A DNA stretch of 64,000 bases from Urophycis tenuis (GCA_036785325.1 JAXIVH010000010.1:6030284-6094283); one strand, 5' to 3'. Counted from the stretch's first letter, positions 34,999 through 47,842 are shown. Program-made: numbers and translations. The notes: a model not told the origin generated them from the letters alone.

Positions 34999-35550
34999 CA
35001 AAATCATATTCCGCATTAAGTCCTTTAGACCCAAAAAGATAGGAACAAAAAAAAATCCCTAAGTTTTGATTTAACATGGCGACTGACGACAAGGTGATTC
35101 TTGGCTCAGCCCCTAATCAGAATGCGACATGCATACAGGTTTTTGCAAATGTGTTAAATTCTCCTGCTCAAATAAAAATTTCACTGGATAACAACTGTAC
35201 AATAATATATGATAAATACTAGTAAGTACCATGAGATTCACACCACAAAATATATATAAAAAAAAACTATGCCAAACTCACCTTGCCAAACCTAAATTCA
35301 ATTAGGTACACAATGTTCCCTTCAGAGGCATCCTAATTAGTTGGGTGGTCTATTGTATTGTACAGGGTTCTGAATTAACAATTACATATACCTGTTTTAT
35401 CATTCATTAATACACAGATGATACAAAGATGTTACTATCCCTTGTGCCGGTCATCCAAGGTAAGCCCATGTAGAAGGCCAGCTCAGATAAGACCAAGCAT
35501 ACAACACGCGAGTGATATGACCACCATTAGGTGCAACACCATAGCAGACA

Positions 35551-35865
35551 TCAAGGCCAATTTACACCAGAGCCGTTTTAGAAGCAATTTTTAGTCGGCC
35601 GTCAGACGGCCTACTGCCGCTGGTGATAGAATTCCATTCAAACCAATGCACTGATTTACACCGGAAGCGTTTAACCCCCGTCTCACGGCCGACCAACGCT
35701 TAACTTTACGCTTCACTTCTATTTTTAAGCGTTTCTGAAGCGTCTTGTTTGACGTGTACGCCTATTATCTTATTAAATATAGCCAAACAAACGGCGGCGG
35801 TGTGAATTGATACGCCAACGTTACGCTCACGTTACGCTTTCGCCTGCGGTGTAAATTCCCAGTTA
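35551..35865. mobile_element. 309-bp MITE, possibly PIF/Harbinger-like
   Basis: Present in unit B-C only. The unit A sequence at 11815-11830 (GACATCAGGCTACG) is the empty site. The ends are imperfect inverted repeats built on GG..AATTTACACC. The 3-bp flanks are TCA and TTA, compatible with a TNA target duplication. It has no ORF and contains many CpG and ACGCTT repeats. Confidence 0.55.
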
Positions 35866-35869
35866 GGCT

Positions 35870-36756
35870 ACGCCATCATAAATCTACGGAGTCATTCCTC
35901 AGGTGGCATGGCACCATTCACCCATTACCTAGCCTAGCCAACAGCGGTGGCACATCATTGGGGTTATCAAGTAGGCACCTTCCTTCACCCGTGTTTCGTT
36001 AAGTTAGGCCCACAACACCTAAAGAAGGCTTAACTGTGTATTCCTGCATCGGGGAAACACACCGCTCTATGTCACCATCTCACAATTCCGTCTAAACCTC
36101 ACCATTTAGCGCCTGCCATCACCGTAGCTTAACGTTGTCCCTACCGGAAGCCCCAACTACGAAGCTTTCTCCTTTTCTCAGGAACTTAGTGAAACATGAG
36201 TCAAAGACTCAATCATTATGACCAGAACGGAAATGTTCAAGTAATTACAAAGCAGATATGAGGGGAAATGTACAAAATGTACATTATTTCAGTCTTTGAA
36301 CAAAATGGGGACAGTTCACCATTTCATCAGGCAATGAAAGAAACATCATGCAGACAATTCAGATATTGTCAAACTAGGCCGTCCAACTAATCTGTGCACT
36401 TGGCCAAGATGCAAACTGCTAATAACAATCTGAGACCAAGACCATGATGGCAATATAGAAACCATTACTTATTCTAAAAGTGTTGGGGAGAACTCGAAGA
36501 GTGGCAAATGGCCAAAGGTATATTGCCAGGAAAAATCACTGATGAATGAGTTTTTTACTTTGAACAAACTCTCATATTATTGAGCAGACTCCACAGGGTA
36601 CCCAAATCACCAAAGTGAAGAATATATTTACAGTCTGTCACTTCAATCTTAGAGTGGCATTGATCCAGTTCAAGTCATGTTTAGAATGTTTTGAATACTC
36701 TATGCTGTACCCTTCTAGGAAGAGGACAAACTACACATTAAACAATTATACATTTT
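35870..36756. repeat. Unit tail and unit-start marker, copy C
   Basis: Includes the empty gypsy insertion site at 35920-35930 and the unit-start marker at 36541-36740. A stretch of about 130 bp at 36055-36190 has no counterpart in copies A/B. No gene is seen. Confidence 0.55.
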
Positions 36757-37500
36757 TAATGATAATAATAATAATAATAACAATAATACATTTTATTTAG
36801 AAGTGCCTTTCTGGTCACTCAAGGACACTTTACAATTTAAATCAAGAGCAAACAAATAACAAAACCATTAAAAGTTCAAGTAAAAACATCATGACAACAT
36901 TACAATGAGAATGCTGTCCTGAAAAGGTGGGTTTTGAGAGAGGATTTGAACTGAGGGAGGAAGTCAATATTTCGGATGTCAGATGGGAGTGAGTTCCAGA
37001 GTTTGGGGGCAGAGCGGCTGAAAGCTGTGCTCCCCATGGTGGTAAGCCGGGCAGAGGGGACAGTGAGGTGGATGGAAGAGGAGGATCTGAGGGAGTGGGT
37101 GGAGGTGGCAGTGTGAAGGAGGTCAGACAGGTAGGGAGGGGCGAGGTTGTGGATGGCTTTAAAGGTATGAAGGAGAATTTTGAAGTTAATACGGAAGTTA
37201 ATTGGAAGCCAGTGGAGTTGCTGTAGGATGGGGGTGATGTGGTGGAAAGAGGGGGTTTGGGACATGATATGGGCAGCTGAGTTCTGGATCAGTTGGAGCT
37301 TATGGAGGGATTTCTGGGGGAGACCAAAGAGGAGAGTTACAATAATCGATACGGGAGGTGACAAGGCTATGTACAAGAATAGAGGTTTGTGTGGGGGGTG
37401 AGGGAGGGACGGAGGCGATTTATATTACGAAGATGGAAGTAGGCAGTGCAGGAGGTGATGTTGATATGGGATTTGAAGGAGAGTGAGCCAGTCCTTTTTT
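36757..37500 (-). mobile_element. L2-clade LINE 3' fragment, second subfamily
   Basis: The minus strand at 36900-37376 encodes LQLIQNSAAHIMSQTPSFHH, ITPILQQLHWLPINFRINFK and LWNSLPSDIRN, the L2 C-terminus. A 3' UTR follows and ends AAATAAAATGTATTATTG with an (ATT)n tail at 36757-36787. It differs in sequence from the 5145/31060 family. It is truncated at its 5' end and found only in this unit. Confidence 0.8.
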
Positions 37501-37554
37501 AATACTCCTTTTTAGGGAGTATTAAACAGGGAAAAAAGAAACTACTGACAAATA

Positions 37555-37640
37555 GACACTAGACACAGACATACTTTAATGATCCCTCAGGGAAATTGCA
37601 TTAATAATAAGTTAAAGAAAAGAATAAGAAAGTTTAAAAA
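37555..37640 (-). mobile_element. Short Rex1-type 3' end
   Basis: ACATACTTTAATGATCCCTC and AGGGAAATTGC match the Rex1 3' ends at 2271 and 59008. Only this stub remains. Confidence 0.5.
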
Positions 37641-37919
37641 GTTTTAAAAAAGCAAACTCAAAGGTTAGTAACAGGTGCCATGCAGCTTTCGCACACACGC
37701 ACACACACTAAAAAGAGACATTATATTTTGCCTTAACGCAAATCACTTAGCACTCTGCTTTCACCTACAAACGTTTGTATTTAAAGCTCACAGATCCACT
37801 TCGCTGGGCTATTCTGTGTTTGTGTGTGTGTGTGTGTGATCTATGTACAGTATATCAATTTTTTTCAGTTGGGCAAATTTAAGTGTATCATTTACACACT
37901 CATTTAAAATCAGTGCAAT

Positions 37920-40480
37920 TCATTTTATGATGTGTATCGCTGTCTCTGTCTCAACGGTGCCAAACAAAGGGAAAATCCTTTCATTGCAATCAAAGCTGAC
38001 ATTAAATGAGTAGATGTGGACCTTGTGGCCCACATCGTAGAAGGACACCTGTCCCTCCTCCATGTCAAGGAACACGCCCAACACACTGGGTGCACTTCTG
38101 TTCAGCTTAGTGACTGGAAACGTCATGGCCATCAGCTGGCTAAGCCGCAGAATCAGAATCCAGCAACCTGTTGTTGTATTCAGATCTCCAAAGCCATTTG
38201 GGGGTGCAGAATCACGGACCACCCCTATCCTCCACTGTGTCTTGCCTCTGATGTCCACCTCCCAGTAGTGCTTTCCGGAAACAAAGCCCCCTGCACCCAA
38301 CACACACCACCAGCCGTCAAATGTGTTTTTGGTTCTTCTGAAGTCTTCCCATGGGTCGTACTCGCTCTCCACGATCCGGTCCATTTTCACTGATCTCAGG
38401 TCTTCAGATATCTTCAGACACGGGTTTGCGGTATTTGGATCTAGTCTGACCTCAGCTGTGGGTCAGAGAATAGAGTGCAAAAGATCAACATACTTGATGC
38501 AATACGTCAAATTCTATTTTTTGTATGTGTTGGTATAACGATTACAAAAACCAACAATTCTGTACTGACCCTTTGTCTTCGTAATCAATTTCCACACTGT
38601 AAACATAGAAGAGCAATGGTCATCCATAAACCCTGCATCATCAACTACCAAGGTACAACACAACTGTTACTATAGTTACTTATACACTAAAGTAACAATT
38701 AGACATAATTACCAGAATCAGGAACATGTTGTTGAAAAGCTAATCAATGGAAACAATCACATGTAAAACACACACATTAAAGGACAGGTTAGGTTACATT
38801 CAGCATGACCAACGGCCTCAGATTTGGCTTTCTTTTTCTCTCCCCTCCGTGACCTATGTAGTAACACATGTAGGCCTATGACTGCTTCAAGAGAATGAAG
38901 AAAATAAGAATGTAGGTGTAAAGCCATCAAAACCAATGTTTGTAAAGAGTCACTGAAATATTGAATGATAAACAACGGCCAGGTGGCAATCACACTGGTT
39001 TCAAGAACCCATGTGAGTTAGAAGCAGTAATCGAAATTATATACCATAGTCATGACTCTTAATAATTAATTGCATTTGGGGGTGGGGTGAAGGGATAAGG
39101 TGATGACACCCCATCCCCTAAATAATGCAGGAAAATAGCAAGCAGGAATATACCTCTACTTTTGAAGAGCACTTCATTTCTGTTCCAGTGTTTTGCAATG
39201 GACACCTGAAAACACATCGAGAATCAAATCAATGCTAGAACCTAATAAACGTTGGATACAATGTGTAATGTCACTGTTTCTGGGAACCTTTGGTCCGTCC
39301 TGTTGCAGGATACTCCAGATGACAAAGTCCATCACAGGAAGTATGTTGGGCAGTTTGCCCCTCTTCCACTGTTGGTACATGTCCTCCACCACCTCACCCA
39401 CATCCTGATCCAGACACACCGAGTCCTGTAAATGTGCAAACTTAGAATGACGTTGTTTGGAATGTTGCCTGACTGGTGTAAGATACTGAAACAGCATGCC
39501 AGAGTGTGTTCCGCACCTGTTCCATCTCTTTCAGAGTCCACATCCATGTAGATAGATCAGCAATGGCCTTCTTTAGTCTTTTGTCCTCTTCAGGCTTTGG
39601 TTGACAAGCTTCTTCCCTGTTCTCCTCTGGCACATTATCACATGTGCTTGACAAGCATGCTTGTCTGTTGAGCTGGTAAACATGCAATATACTTTGGGGT
39701 TTGTCACTGCACATACAAAATGTCAACATACAATACATTTTATATCAAGTGAAGGCAAGCTGGAGGACAATGTTTATCGTGTGAACAGGGTATGTAAGGA
39801 GAGCTGTATGGGCCCCTAGATATGGTGCACAAATATGTACAAATGTTGATATTTCAGTTAATAGAAACTAGAATAGAAACTACTGGGGACAAATCTGCCC
39901 ACACTGCTATATTTTATTCTTATTTTTCAACTTCACTACTCTCTCCTGTTTCTGCATCATGTTGAATCGGCATATCAATGACACTGTATTGTTTTTATGG
40001 TCTAACCTCTTTGGCGTGTGCTTGTGGCGGGATGTCCTGAGCCAACTGAAGAAGGAATGCCCGTCGCTCCTCCAGACTAGACCCATCTTCCCTTTCACTG
40101 ACTTTGGTCGACAGTGAAAGATCTCTCGTGTAGATGATGATGATTGATTAGTGGGCTTAGGTTCATGTCTGCCAATATAATGCTAACACCATTCACAGCA
40201 TCAGACCACAACTGGACCCACCTGCAGAATCCGGTCCAGTTCCTGAGCAATCTCTCTGAGGATGAGTTTAGATTCATCCAGGGTGAAGTCCACAGGCTCT
40301 GGTCCAGTGGGATCCACACTCTATGAAGGAGGTCATGAAAACAACTCAAACTACTTGTCAAAGTCCAACAATCTTGCTGTTTATTTTCAAGACTGGCTGA
40401 GTAACTTAATTAATTCTCACCTTTAAGTGTAATATCTTGCAGACAATTTTCCTGAGTCGTTCTGACAGCTTTGCAAGGCA
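37920..40480 (-). CDS. B30.2/SPRY multi-exon gene, copy C
   Basis: The terminal exon 37920-38455 is intact (EVRLDPNTANPCLKIS, GKHYWEVDIRG, RIGVV, LDMEEGQVSFYDV, stop after IHIIK). The upstream blocks keep the order of copy A: a 27-bp exon near 38580, SIAKHWNRNEVLFKSR near 39155-39208, the 46-codon exon at 39288-39425 (DSVCLDQDVGEVVEDMYQQW), the acidic exon at 39517-39706 with a good donor GTGCGG, a degraded 39-codon exon near 40010-40120 whose acceptor CTGTGTAG is partly lost, the 33-codon exon 40222-40320, and a helix-forming block at about 40421-40480 (AKLSERLRKIVCKILHLK). The weak 39-codon exon makes a complete product uncertain. Function is unknown beyond the B30.2 ligand-binding fold. 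Confidence 0.55.
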
Positions 40481-40609
40481 CAAATAACACAAACAAATAA
40501 ATAAATGAACATATCCAAGAAATGTTTTGCATTTCTCAAATTAACCACCAACTAAAAAACTTAAATAAACCAAACAATTTGAGTATATGTACCGTATATG
40601 CTATATATA

Positions 40610-41499
40610 CAGGGGGTCTCAAGTGTCAATCAAGGGGTCCCGATCCCCCATGTATATCGCACCCAGATTTTAAGTTTTTAGTAGCTTTTACGAGTAGGCT
40701 ATCTTACCCTTCGTCGACCAAAAACCGGCTTTACAAAGGATTGTGAATGACATTTTGTACACGTTTCTTTGATTTTCTTGATAGAACCGAAGCTGTTGAA
40801 ACTGCCGGCAGGACTGTTTTCCTCTGTAAAACATTGTGAAAGAAAAACAGATGGGTTTCGTTTTTTTTTTCTTCAAACTAGTTAATATAGTAATTATATT
40901 ATAACTAAAGTAACTTTTTCCTACAGGTGTATTCAGACCTATTTCGAAAGTGTCTACAGTAAGCCCGCCGTCGTTTGAAGTCATCCTTTCTCTTCACACG
41001 TTACATCTCCACATCTCCGCTCCTTGTTTCTTCAGCAGGCGATCCAACCCAACCGTGGCCGCCAGCACACCAAAGAAACACACCTGTTGACCACAATGCA
41101 TCCTGGGAACTGTGAGGTTTATTTCCTGTAGCCCCGCCTTGTTGATTACTCCTATATGTGTGCTCTTCATTTAATTGTTAAACAACAAACGACATAATAT
41201 GTAAAAAAAAGTCGGCACATATGTTATATCGTCTTTTTTTGTACACAAAATGTCATTATCTTTACAAGTCCCCCCATTGGAACCTGCTCAGGTAACCTGG
41301 GATGGTCTGAAAGGCTGGCATTAAATTTATCATGAGGGGATCATTCCCAACATTTTATAGCACTGGCTTCCCCCCTGCCTATCTAGTCTGAGGGACTGTC
41401 TGTTCCCCCAACTAGTGTATTGTATCACTTGATACTAATGAAACAGGTAGGATTTTTTTGTAATGTAGGCCTATCATACCCACATTACCCAGCGGGCAG
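40610..41499. repeat. Unit spacer block, copy C
   Basis: Paralogous to 5660-6560 and 27060-27600. No coding exon is recognised. The 5'-truncated L2 present at this point in unit A is absent here (empty site about 40497-40520). Confidence 0.5.
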
Positions 41500-43478
41500 C
41501 CTGAAGAATGTCATTGTTGCCAGGCACGAGACTTTGTTGTTTTGATGTGAGGCTGACGTCACTGCACTCCCGTAATGCAATTCATGATGGCAGTGATGTG
41601 GGTTACCACTTCGGCAATTATCCTCCATGCGCAAAAAAGTACCCGAAGTGACACTAATGCCCTTCACACACTTTACTTATCCAGGTGATACAAATCTGCT
41701 TCTCCGTGCATACATTTGGTTTGTTTCAGCCAACTAATTGTGAACCGTGGCAGTTGAACCAAAATGTAGTTCATTGTTCCACATGTTTTAAATAGGCCTA
41801 CGTGTTGTGTAATAAAATAGATACTTTTGGTTATTTCATCACCAGAAAATAGTCCTAAACAGGGCCAGGTCTGCTGAGAAGCACACATTATGCAGATATA
41901 CGATGAAGCTCCTCACAGTGCGCTGCACCATGCTGCCCTCTTGAGGTAAGGGAAGGTAAGGTCCCATGGAACGATTTACAAATGGGGTTCGGCTGATAAA
42001 TGACCACATTATCAAAACTGTAGCTCTGAAAATTATTTAAATGTTTCACAAGGCATTTTACTAAGGGTGTTTCCATTAGATGTATTTGTTTGACTTTCAT
42101 CCTTTTAAGTTTCCATGACAACGCCGAAACAATATGCTTAAGCAATGTGGAAGTCAAGAATATTGAAATATCAGCTGATCAAGTTGAGGAAAGTTATTAT
42201 TACTATTAAATTATTATCATTGTACAATTGATTGTATAACTTAGATGTTAGCTTAATAAACCACGACGAGCTTTGCCGTTGTTGGAAAGGCAAAGCCAAG
42301 GTTGCCTACTTGAAGTATACTTACTTGAAGAGCTTAATTATTCTTCATTCTTATCATGGTGAATAGTGTCACCTGGCTGGAAACATCTCAGGAGATTAAC
42401 TTTGCTGACTTCAAGTTCACATCACATATCACATCACATCACATCACTCACCACTACCAGAAGCAGGAATCCAATAAGAGTGAAAAGAGAAAGAGCAGCT
42501 CCATTCCATTTGGATATTATAAACTTAGCGATAGACAAGAGAAATGGTCATCTGTAATTAACTGCATTGTCAATGAATGACTTACAACACAACTGGAATA
42601 TAGGCCTACACTAAAGTAACAAGTAGAAAGGAATACCAGAATCTGAAACATGTAAGCACACACACATTGGAGGACAGTTTGGGTGACTTTCAGCATCCAC
42701 AATGGCCTCCTGTTTTCCTGTGTGTTGCCCTCTACCATAACAACAACAACAACAACAATAATAATAATAATAATGCATTCTATTTAAAGGCGCCTTTCAA
42801 AGCACTCAAGGACACCTTACAAGACGTTCATAAACAACATAACGTAAACATTAACGCTTACCGTACCGTGCTATTTCTTTGTGTATGCTATTACTTCTAT
42901 GATGTATGTATATTTTTGTATATTTATGTATATTGTTACATATGTTTATATTAGATATTTACATTTCTATATGGTACTGTTCAGTACTCTTCTTCACTTC
43001 TGCACTGCCTTTTCTTTTCCCGGAGTAACAAATGCAATTTCCCTCAGGGATCATTAAAGTATTTCTGTCTGTCTGTGTTTACAAGGATAGCAGTGCAGGT
43101 TGATGTAAGTGAGGGATGAAGACGATTGATGTTGCGTATATGAAAGTAAGCAGACCGAGTAACATTATTGATGGGGGTCTCGACAGGTAAAGTGCTGTTC
43201 AAGATGACACCCAAGCTCTTTACCTGAGGGGAAGGGCAGTGGCATTGTTGAACATGTCAATGTCATTGATGGACATGGAAAAGTGTTGCTAAGGTGAATT
43301 TGGTGCCGATAAGGAGGACTTCAGTTTTGTTGCTGTTGAATTTGAGTTCATTTCCAGTAGGCAGACGGACAGAACTTTGGGTGGTAGAGTGGCAGTAGGC
43401 TTAGTGGAAACGTACAGCTGGGTATCATCAGCGTAACAGTGGAATTGAATGTGAAATTTCCTAAGCATATAGTCCCAC

Positions 43479-43735
43479 CTGCAGTATCCGGTCCAGTTCC
43501 TGATCAATCTCTCTGAGGATGAGTTTAGATTCATACAGGGTGAAGTCCACAGGCTCTGGTCCAGTGGGATCCACACTCTATGAAGGAGGTCATGAGAACA
43601 ACTCAAGCTACTGATCAAAGTCCAACAATCATGCTGAGTAGCTGGCAGAGTAACTTCATTCTCACCTTTTGGTGTAATATCTTGCAGACAATTTTCATGA
43701 GTCGTTCTGACAGCTTTGCAAGGCACACAAATTAC
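43479..43735 (-). pseudogene. B30.2 gene remnant C'
   Basis: Duplicate of 30790-31040: the 33-codon exon at 43479-43577 (YESKLILREIDQELDRILQ) and the preceding block, ending at an L2 YADD fragment (43289-43470). No later exons are attached. Confidence 0.7.
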
Positions 43736-43744
43736 AAAATCAAT

Positions 43745-44990
43745 AAATGAAAATAATAATAACAACAACAACAACAACATAAATAAATAATAATAATAAT
43801 GATGCATTTTATTTAAAGGTGCCTTTCAAAGCACTCAAGGACACCTTACAGACAAGTTAAAATACATAAATAAATAAAATAAACAAGTAGTGAGTAACAG
43901 TGGCATACTTTGTCAGTGTGTGACAGAGTATGCCTCTCGTAATAAGTGTGTTTCTATGCATGTACAAAGGTGGAGACAGAGTCAGAAGTGTGAATGTCTG
44001 ATGGGAGAGAATTCCACAGGCGGGGAGCAGATCAGCTAAAATCTCTTGACCCCATGGTGGATAGGTTGGCAGATGGAGCTGAGAGCTGGATGGCAGAAGA
44101 GGATCGAACAGGGTGTGGATGTGGATGAGTTCAGGTTCGTGTGGTTCTTGTGGTGCTGTTACGACCCCGGCTTGTGAAGGAAAAGGAGGTGTAACATGTT
44201 TTGTGGAACTAAAAGAAATGGTAATTTATTTACCACTGTTGGTGAACGTAAACAAATAATAAAATAAGAAAACGTCGACCCACAGGTCAACAGCCAACGG
44301 AAAATATCCCTACTCACAGTGAGCGGGCACAAATTATCTCTTTTAACAAAATAACATCTGAAAATCACCCCAACGAGGAATACAAATACCATCAACACAA
44401 AAGAGCCACGCAGGGCCAAACTAATCAAATAAAATGGCAAAAACCTGAAAACCGAAAACCAAAACTAAAGCCCCCAAGATAGTACACACAAATGTTCTCT
44501 AAACCGGGTATCGATAACTGGAACAATGCGAGCCACACAAAACACACACACATCCCCTCCGATGTTCGTCTGGGAGAGCCGTTCAGCCTCTGTTTAAGTA
44601 GTCTGCGGCTGAGGTGTTCAATGGGGATTGGCCAAGCGGCGCAGCCAACCATCTCTCTCGGGGGAGCCCATTCAGGTCCTGCGGGGGGGGGGGGGGGGGG
44701 GCGAAGTCACCAGGGCCCAGCAGGGAGAAGAGACGGGCTGTAGCAGGAGGAGGCGGTGGGGCTTTGCACAGTGGCATCCGTAACAGGTGCTAGGTTGTGA
44801 AGGATCTGGAAAGTAAGGAGTAGAATCTTAAAACCAATGCATGTTTGATAGGGAGCCAGTGGAGTTGCTGCAGAGCAGAAGTGATGTGTTCAATAGATGA
44901 TAGATGGTAATGATACAGGCGGCTATGTCCTGGACCAGTTGGAGTTTATATATGAACATATCCAAGAGATGTTTTGCATTTTTTAAATTA
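43745..44990 (-). mobile_element. L2-clade fragment split by a solo LTR, duplicate
   Basis: Same arrangement as 31060-32340: L2 tail at 43750-43800, body to 44151, solo LTR, then body at 44791-44985. It was inherited with the segmental duplication and is not an independent insertion. Confidence 0.75.
44152..44790 (-). mobile_element. Solo LTR (629 bp), duplicate
   Basis: LTR 44157-44785 with flanking GGTGC repeats at 44152-44156 and 44786-44790, as in the sister copy. The G run is at 44683-44701 (19 bases). It stands about 580 bp upstream of gdf3 exon 2 copy 3. Confidence 0.85.
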
Positions 44991-45085
44991 ACACCCAGCT
45001 GAATTAACCAAACTGATAACAATTTGAGTTGTATATGTTGTATATCTCCTTGCTGTTGCCCTGTGGGCCATGGCAACAATGCATA

Positions 45086-45118
<33 letters not shown>

Positions 45119-45364
45119 TATTGCGTATTTATCTAAGAAGAATTTGTGAGTAATTAATCATTAGCATGATCGCCAAAATTAATTCAGTGGCATTGACACC
45201 ATGTGGTAATAGGCCTATTCACCTATTTATTATGTTCCATATGTATTTTTTGAAATAATATTTTTTTGTTGACTGTAAGGTGTCTTTTTTAATTCAGAAA
45301 TCTTGTCCCCATCATTTGGAGACCCACTTTGAAGTGGTTGAACTGTTTGTTTCATGTATTGCAG

Positions 45365-46230
45365 GCAGGTTGGTGTCCTGCTGGGGCAGCCAGGGCTGTG
45401 TGGAGAAGCACCTGTTCTTCAACATGTCGGTCCTGCAGCCTGTGGAGCAGCTCTCTCTGGCCCGGCTGGAGGTCAAGTTTCAGTGGGGCGCGCTAAAGGC
45501 CCCAGGGTTCTTCCTGGGGCCCCGGGCCCTCGACGTGTCCCTGTATAAAGTAGTCCGGGCCACTCTCAGGGGAGCCAGCCACGAAGCCAACCGTAGGCTC
45601 CTGCTCTCCCAGTCGGTGGCGCTGGGACCCGAGCCCGCCTCCCTCACGCTGGACCTGACCTCCCTGGCGGAGACCTGGCGCAGAGCGGGCCGCAACTACG
45701 GCCTGGTGCTGGCGCTGCGGCCGCAGGGCCCCGACCCGGAGGAGGAGCTCCTCCCCTTCCAGCCCGGCAACGCGCTCCCGCTGCAGCCGGCGGCCACGGC
45801 CGCATCCGCTCCGCCGCCGGCCGTCCACGCCGCGCTGGTGGCCGTGTCGCTCAACCCCGAGCAGTGCCGCGCCAGACGGAGGCGGAGCGCCGTCCACCTG
45901 CCCGTGACGCCCAGCAACGTGTGCAAGCCGCGGCGCCTCTACATCGACTTCAAGGACGTGGGCTGGCAGGACTGGATCATCGCGCCGCAGGGCTACCTGG
46001 CCAACTACTGCCACGGCGAGTGCCCCTTCCCGCTCAGCGAGAGCCTGAACGGCACCAACCACGCCATCCTGCAGACGCTGGTGCACTCGCTGGACCCGCG
46101 CGGGACCCCGCAGCCGTGCTGCGTGCCCATCCGCCTCTCACCCATCTCCATGCTGTACTACGACAACAACGACAACGTGGTGCTGCGGCACTACCAGGAC
46201 ATGGTGGTGGACGAGTGCGGCTGTCGATGA
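45365..46230 (+). CDS. gdf3: gdf3/dvr1 exon 2, copy 3
   Basis: Intact open exon, two codons longer than copies 1 and 2 because of a 6-bp insertion in the alanine-rich propeptide stretch (AATAASAPPPAV). The furin site RARRRR and the mature 114-residue ligand with seven cysteines are intact, and the mature chain reads the same as copy 2. The acceptor TTGCAG precedes 45365, and an alternative in-frame acceptor precedes 45298. AATAAA is at 46339-46344. As for the other copies, no signal-peptide exon is visible upstream, so secretion would need an exon spliced from elsewhere. Confidence 0.9.
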
Positions 46231-46924
46231 GTGTGCGAGGACGCGTCTGGGCAACACGAGTGCTCAAGACCCTGGTGGTGGGACAGGGGTCCAGAAGTTT
46301 TACATTTTGCGTAGGATACTTTTTGTTTTGTGTTTTTTAATAAAGAATTGTGTTGTGGAAAGTACTGTTCATATTCGTGATTTTTTTATGTTTGGTATAT
46401 TTGGCATGTGAAAAATTGATATTTTTCTGGAGTAATTTCTCATAGCCTGAATGGCTGAATGCTGCTCTCTTCAGGTAAGAGGAGGAAATGTCTCATCAAA
46501 TGATAAATAAAAATAACATAAAAATAAAAATATTTTTCATAGTTTACTCCTAGTTTACTTCTATTAGGGATTTAACAAATACATTATTCGTTATGTTTCT
46601 GAGAGGAATAATATAAATGTACTCAAAATGTCAATGCATTGCACATTTGTTTTTAGTTGGGCATTGCTTCAGAAGTAAATAAGAAATGACGGCTGATGAC
46701 GCTGATACACTCTGTATTTGTTGATGAACTCCACCCAGTTCAAACATTTCAAGCAGTCTCATGCATTGGGGGCGTTTACCGCTAATACGGTTCTTAACGA
46801 ATCTGTCACATTTTTTGGAAAGAAAATGTGCGTGTATGTATGCATATTCATGGCTTTTTTCAGTTGTGCCAAGTTAAGTCACGTAAACACAAAAAATGGT
46901 GAATTCATGAATTAATTTTGATAT

Positions 46925-47240
46925 GCGAATTCTTCTCCATCTCAATGGTAACAAACACAGGGAGAACAGTTCGTCCTCAAAACAGCCGTGATTAGATGAC
47001 ATTGAAGGAGGTCGCATTTCCCTCTTACATTCCAAACACACTGGGTGCACATCTGTCTAGCTTCGTGACTGGAAACGTCATGGCCATGAGCTGGCCCAGC
47101 CGCAGCTTCAGAGTCCAGTAAGCCGTCGTCGCATTCAGACTTTTAAAGACTTTTCAGGGTGCAGACTAGCGGACCACCCTTATCCTCCACTGTCTTGCCT
47201 CTGATATCCGCCTCCCACTAGTAGCTTTCCGCCCACTTTC
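46925..47240 (-). pseudogene. Degenerate B30.2 exon fragment
   Basis: Sister of 34707-34998, slightly longer (it keeps CACTGGGTGCACATCTGTC). It has several indels relative to the intact B30.2 exons and no open frame across it. Confidence 0.75.
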
Positions 47241-47842
47241 CTCCCACTAGACCCAATAGGATAAGAACATTTCCATATGTTTTGATTTAAAGTGGCGACT
47301 GGCGACAATCAGGCGGCTCAGCCCCTAATGAGAATGCGACATGCATACAGGTCTTGCAAAGGTGTTAAACTCTCCTGCTCAAATAATAATTTCACTGGAT
47401 AGCAATTGTTTCAATAATATATGATCATTACTAGTAAGTACCATGAGATTTACACCATAAAATATTAAAAACAAACTAGGCCAAACTCACCTTGCCAAAC
47501 TTCAATTCAATTAGGTAGGCCTACACAATGTTCCCTTCAGAGGCATCCTAATTAGTTTGGTGGTCTATTGTAGTGTATAGGGTTCCGAATGAACAATTAC
47601 ATATAGGCAAGGCAAGGCAAGGCAAGTTTATTTGTATAGCACAATTCAGCAGCAAGGCAATTCATTGTGCTTTACATACATAAAAGCATTAAAATACAAT
47701 AAAAGCATAGCAAAAAAAAAATAAAAAAAATAAAAGAAAATAAAAAAAATAACACATACATACATACATACATATACAGCATTAAAAGCATTGAAATTAA
47801 AATACAAGCATAAAAAGGAAATTAAAACATGTTAAGATAAGC

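Larger units (their letters stand above)
41500..46520. repeat. Segmental duplication, right copy
   Basis: Sister of 28368-33900. It lacks the first MITE and carries the same solo LTR, L2 fragments and gdf3 exon 2. The poly(G) run is shorter (19 against 26) and the (CA)n and (AAT)n tracts differ slightly. Confidence 0.85.
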
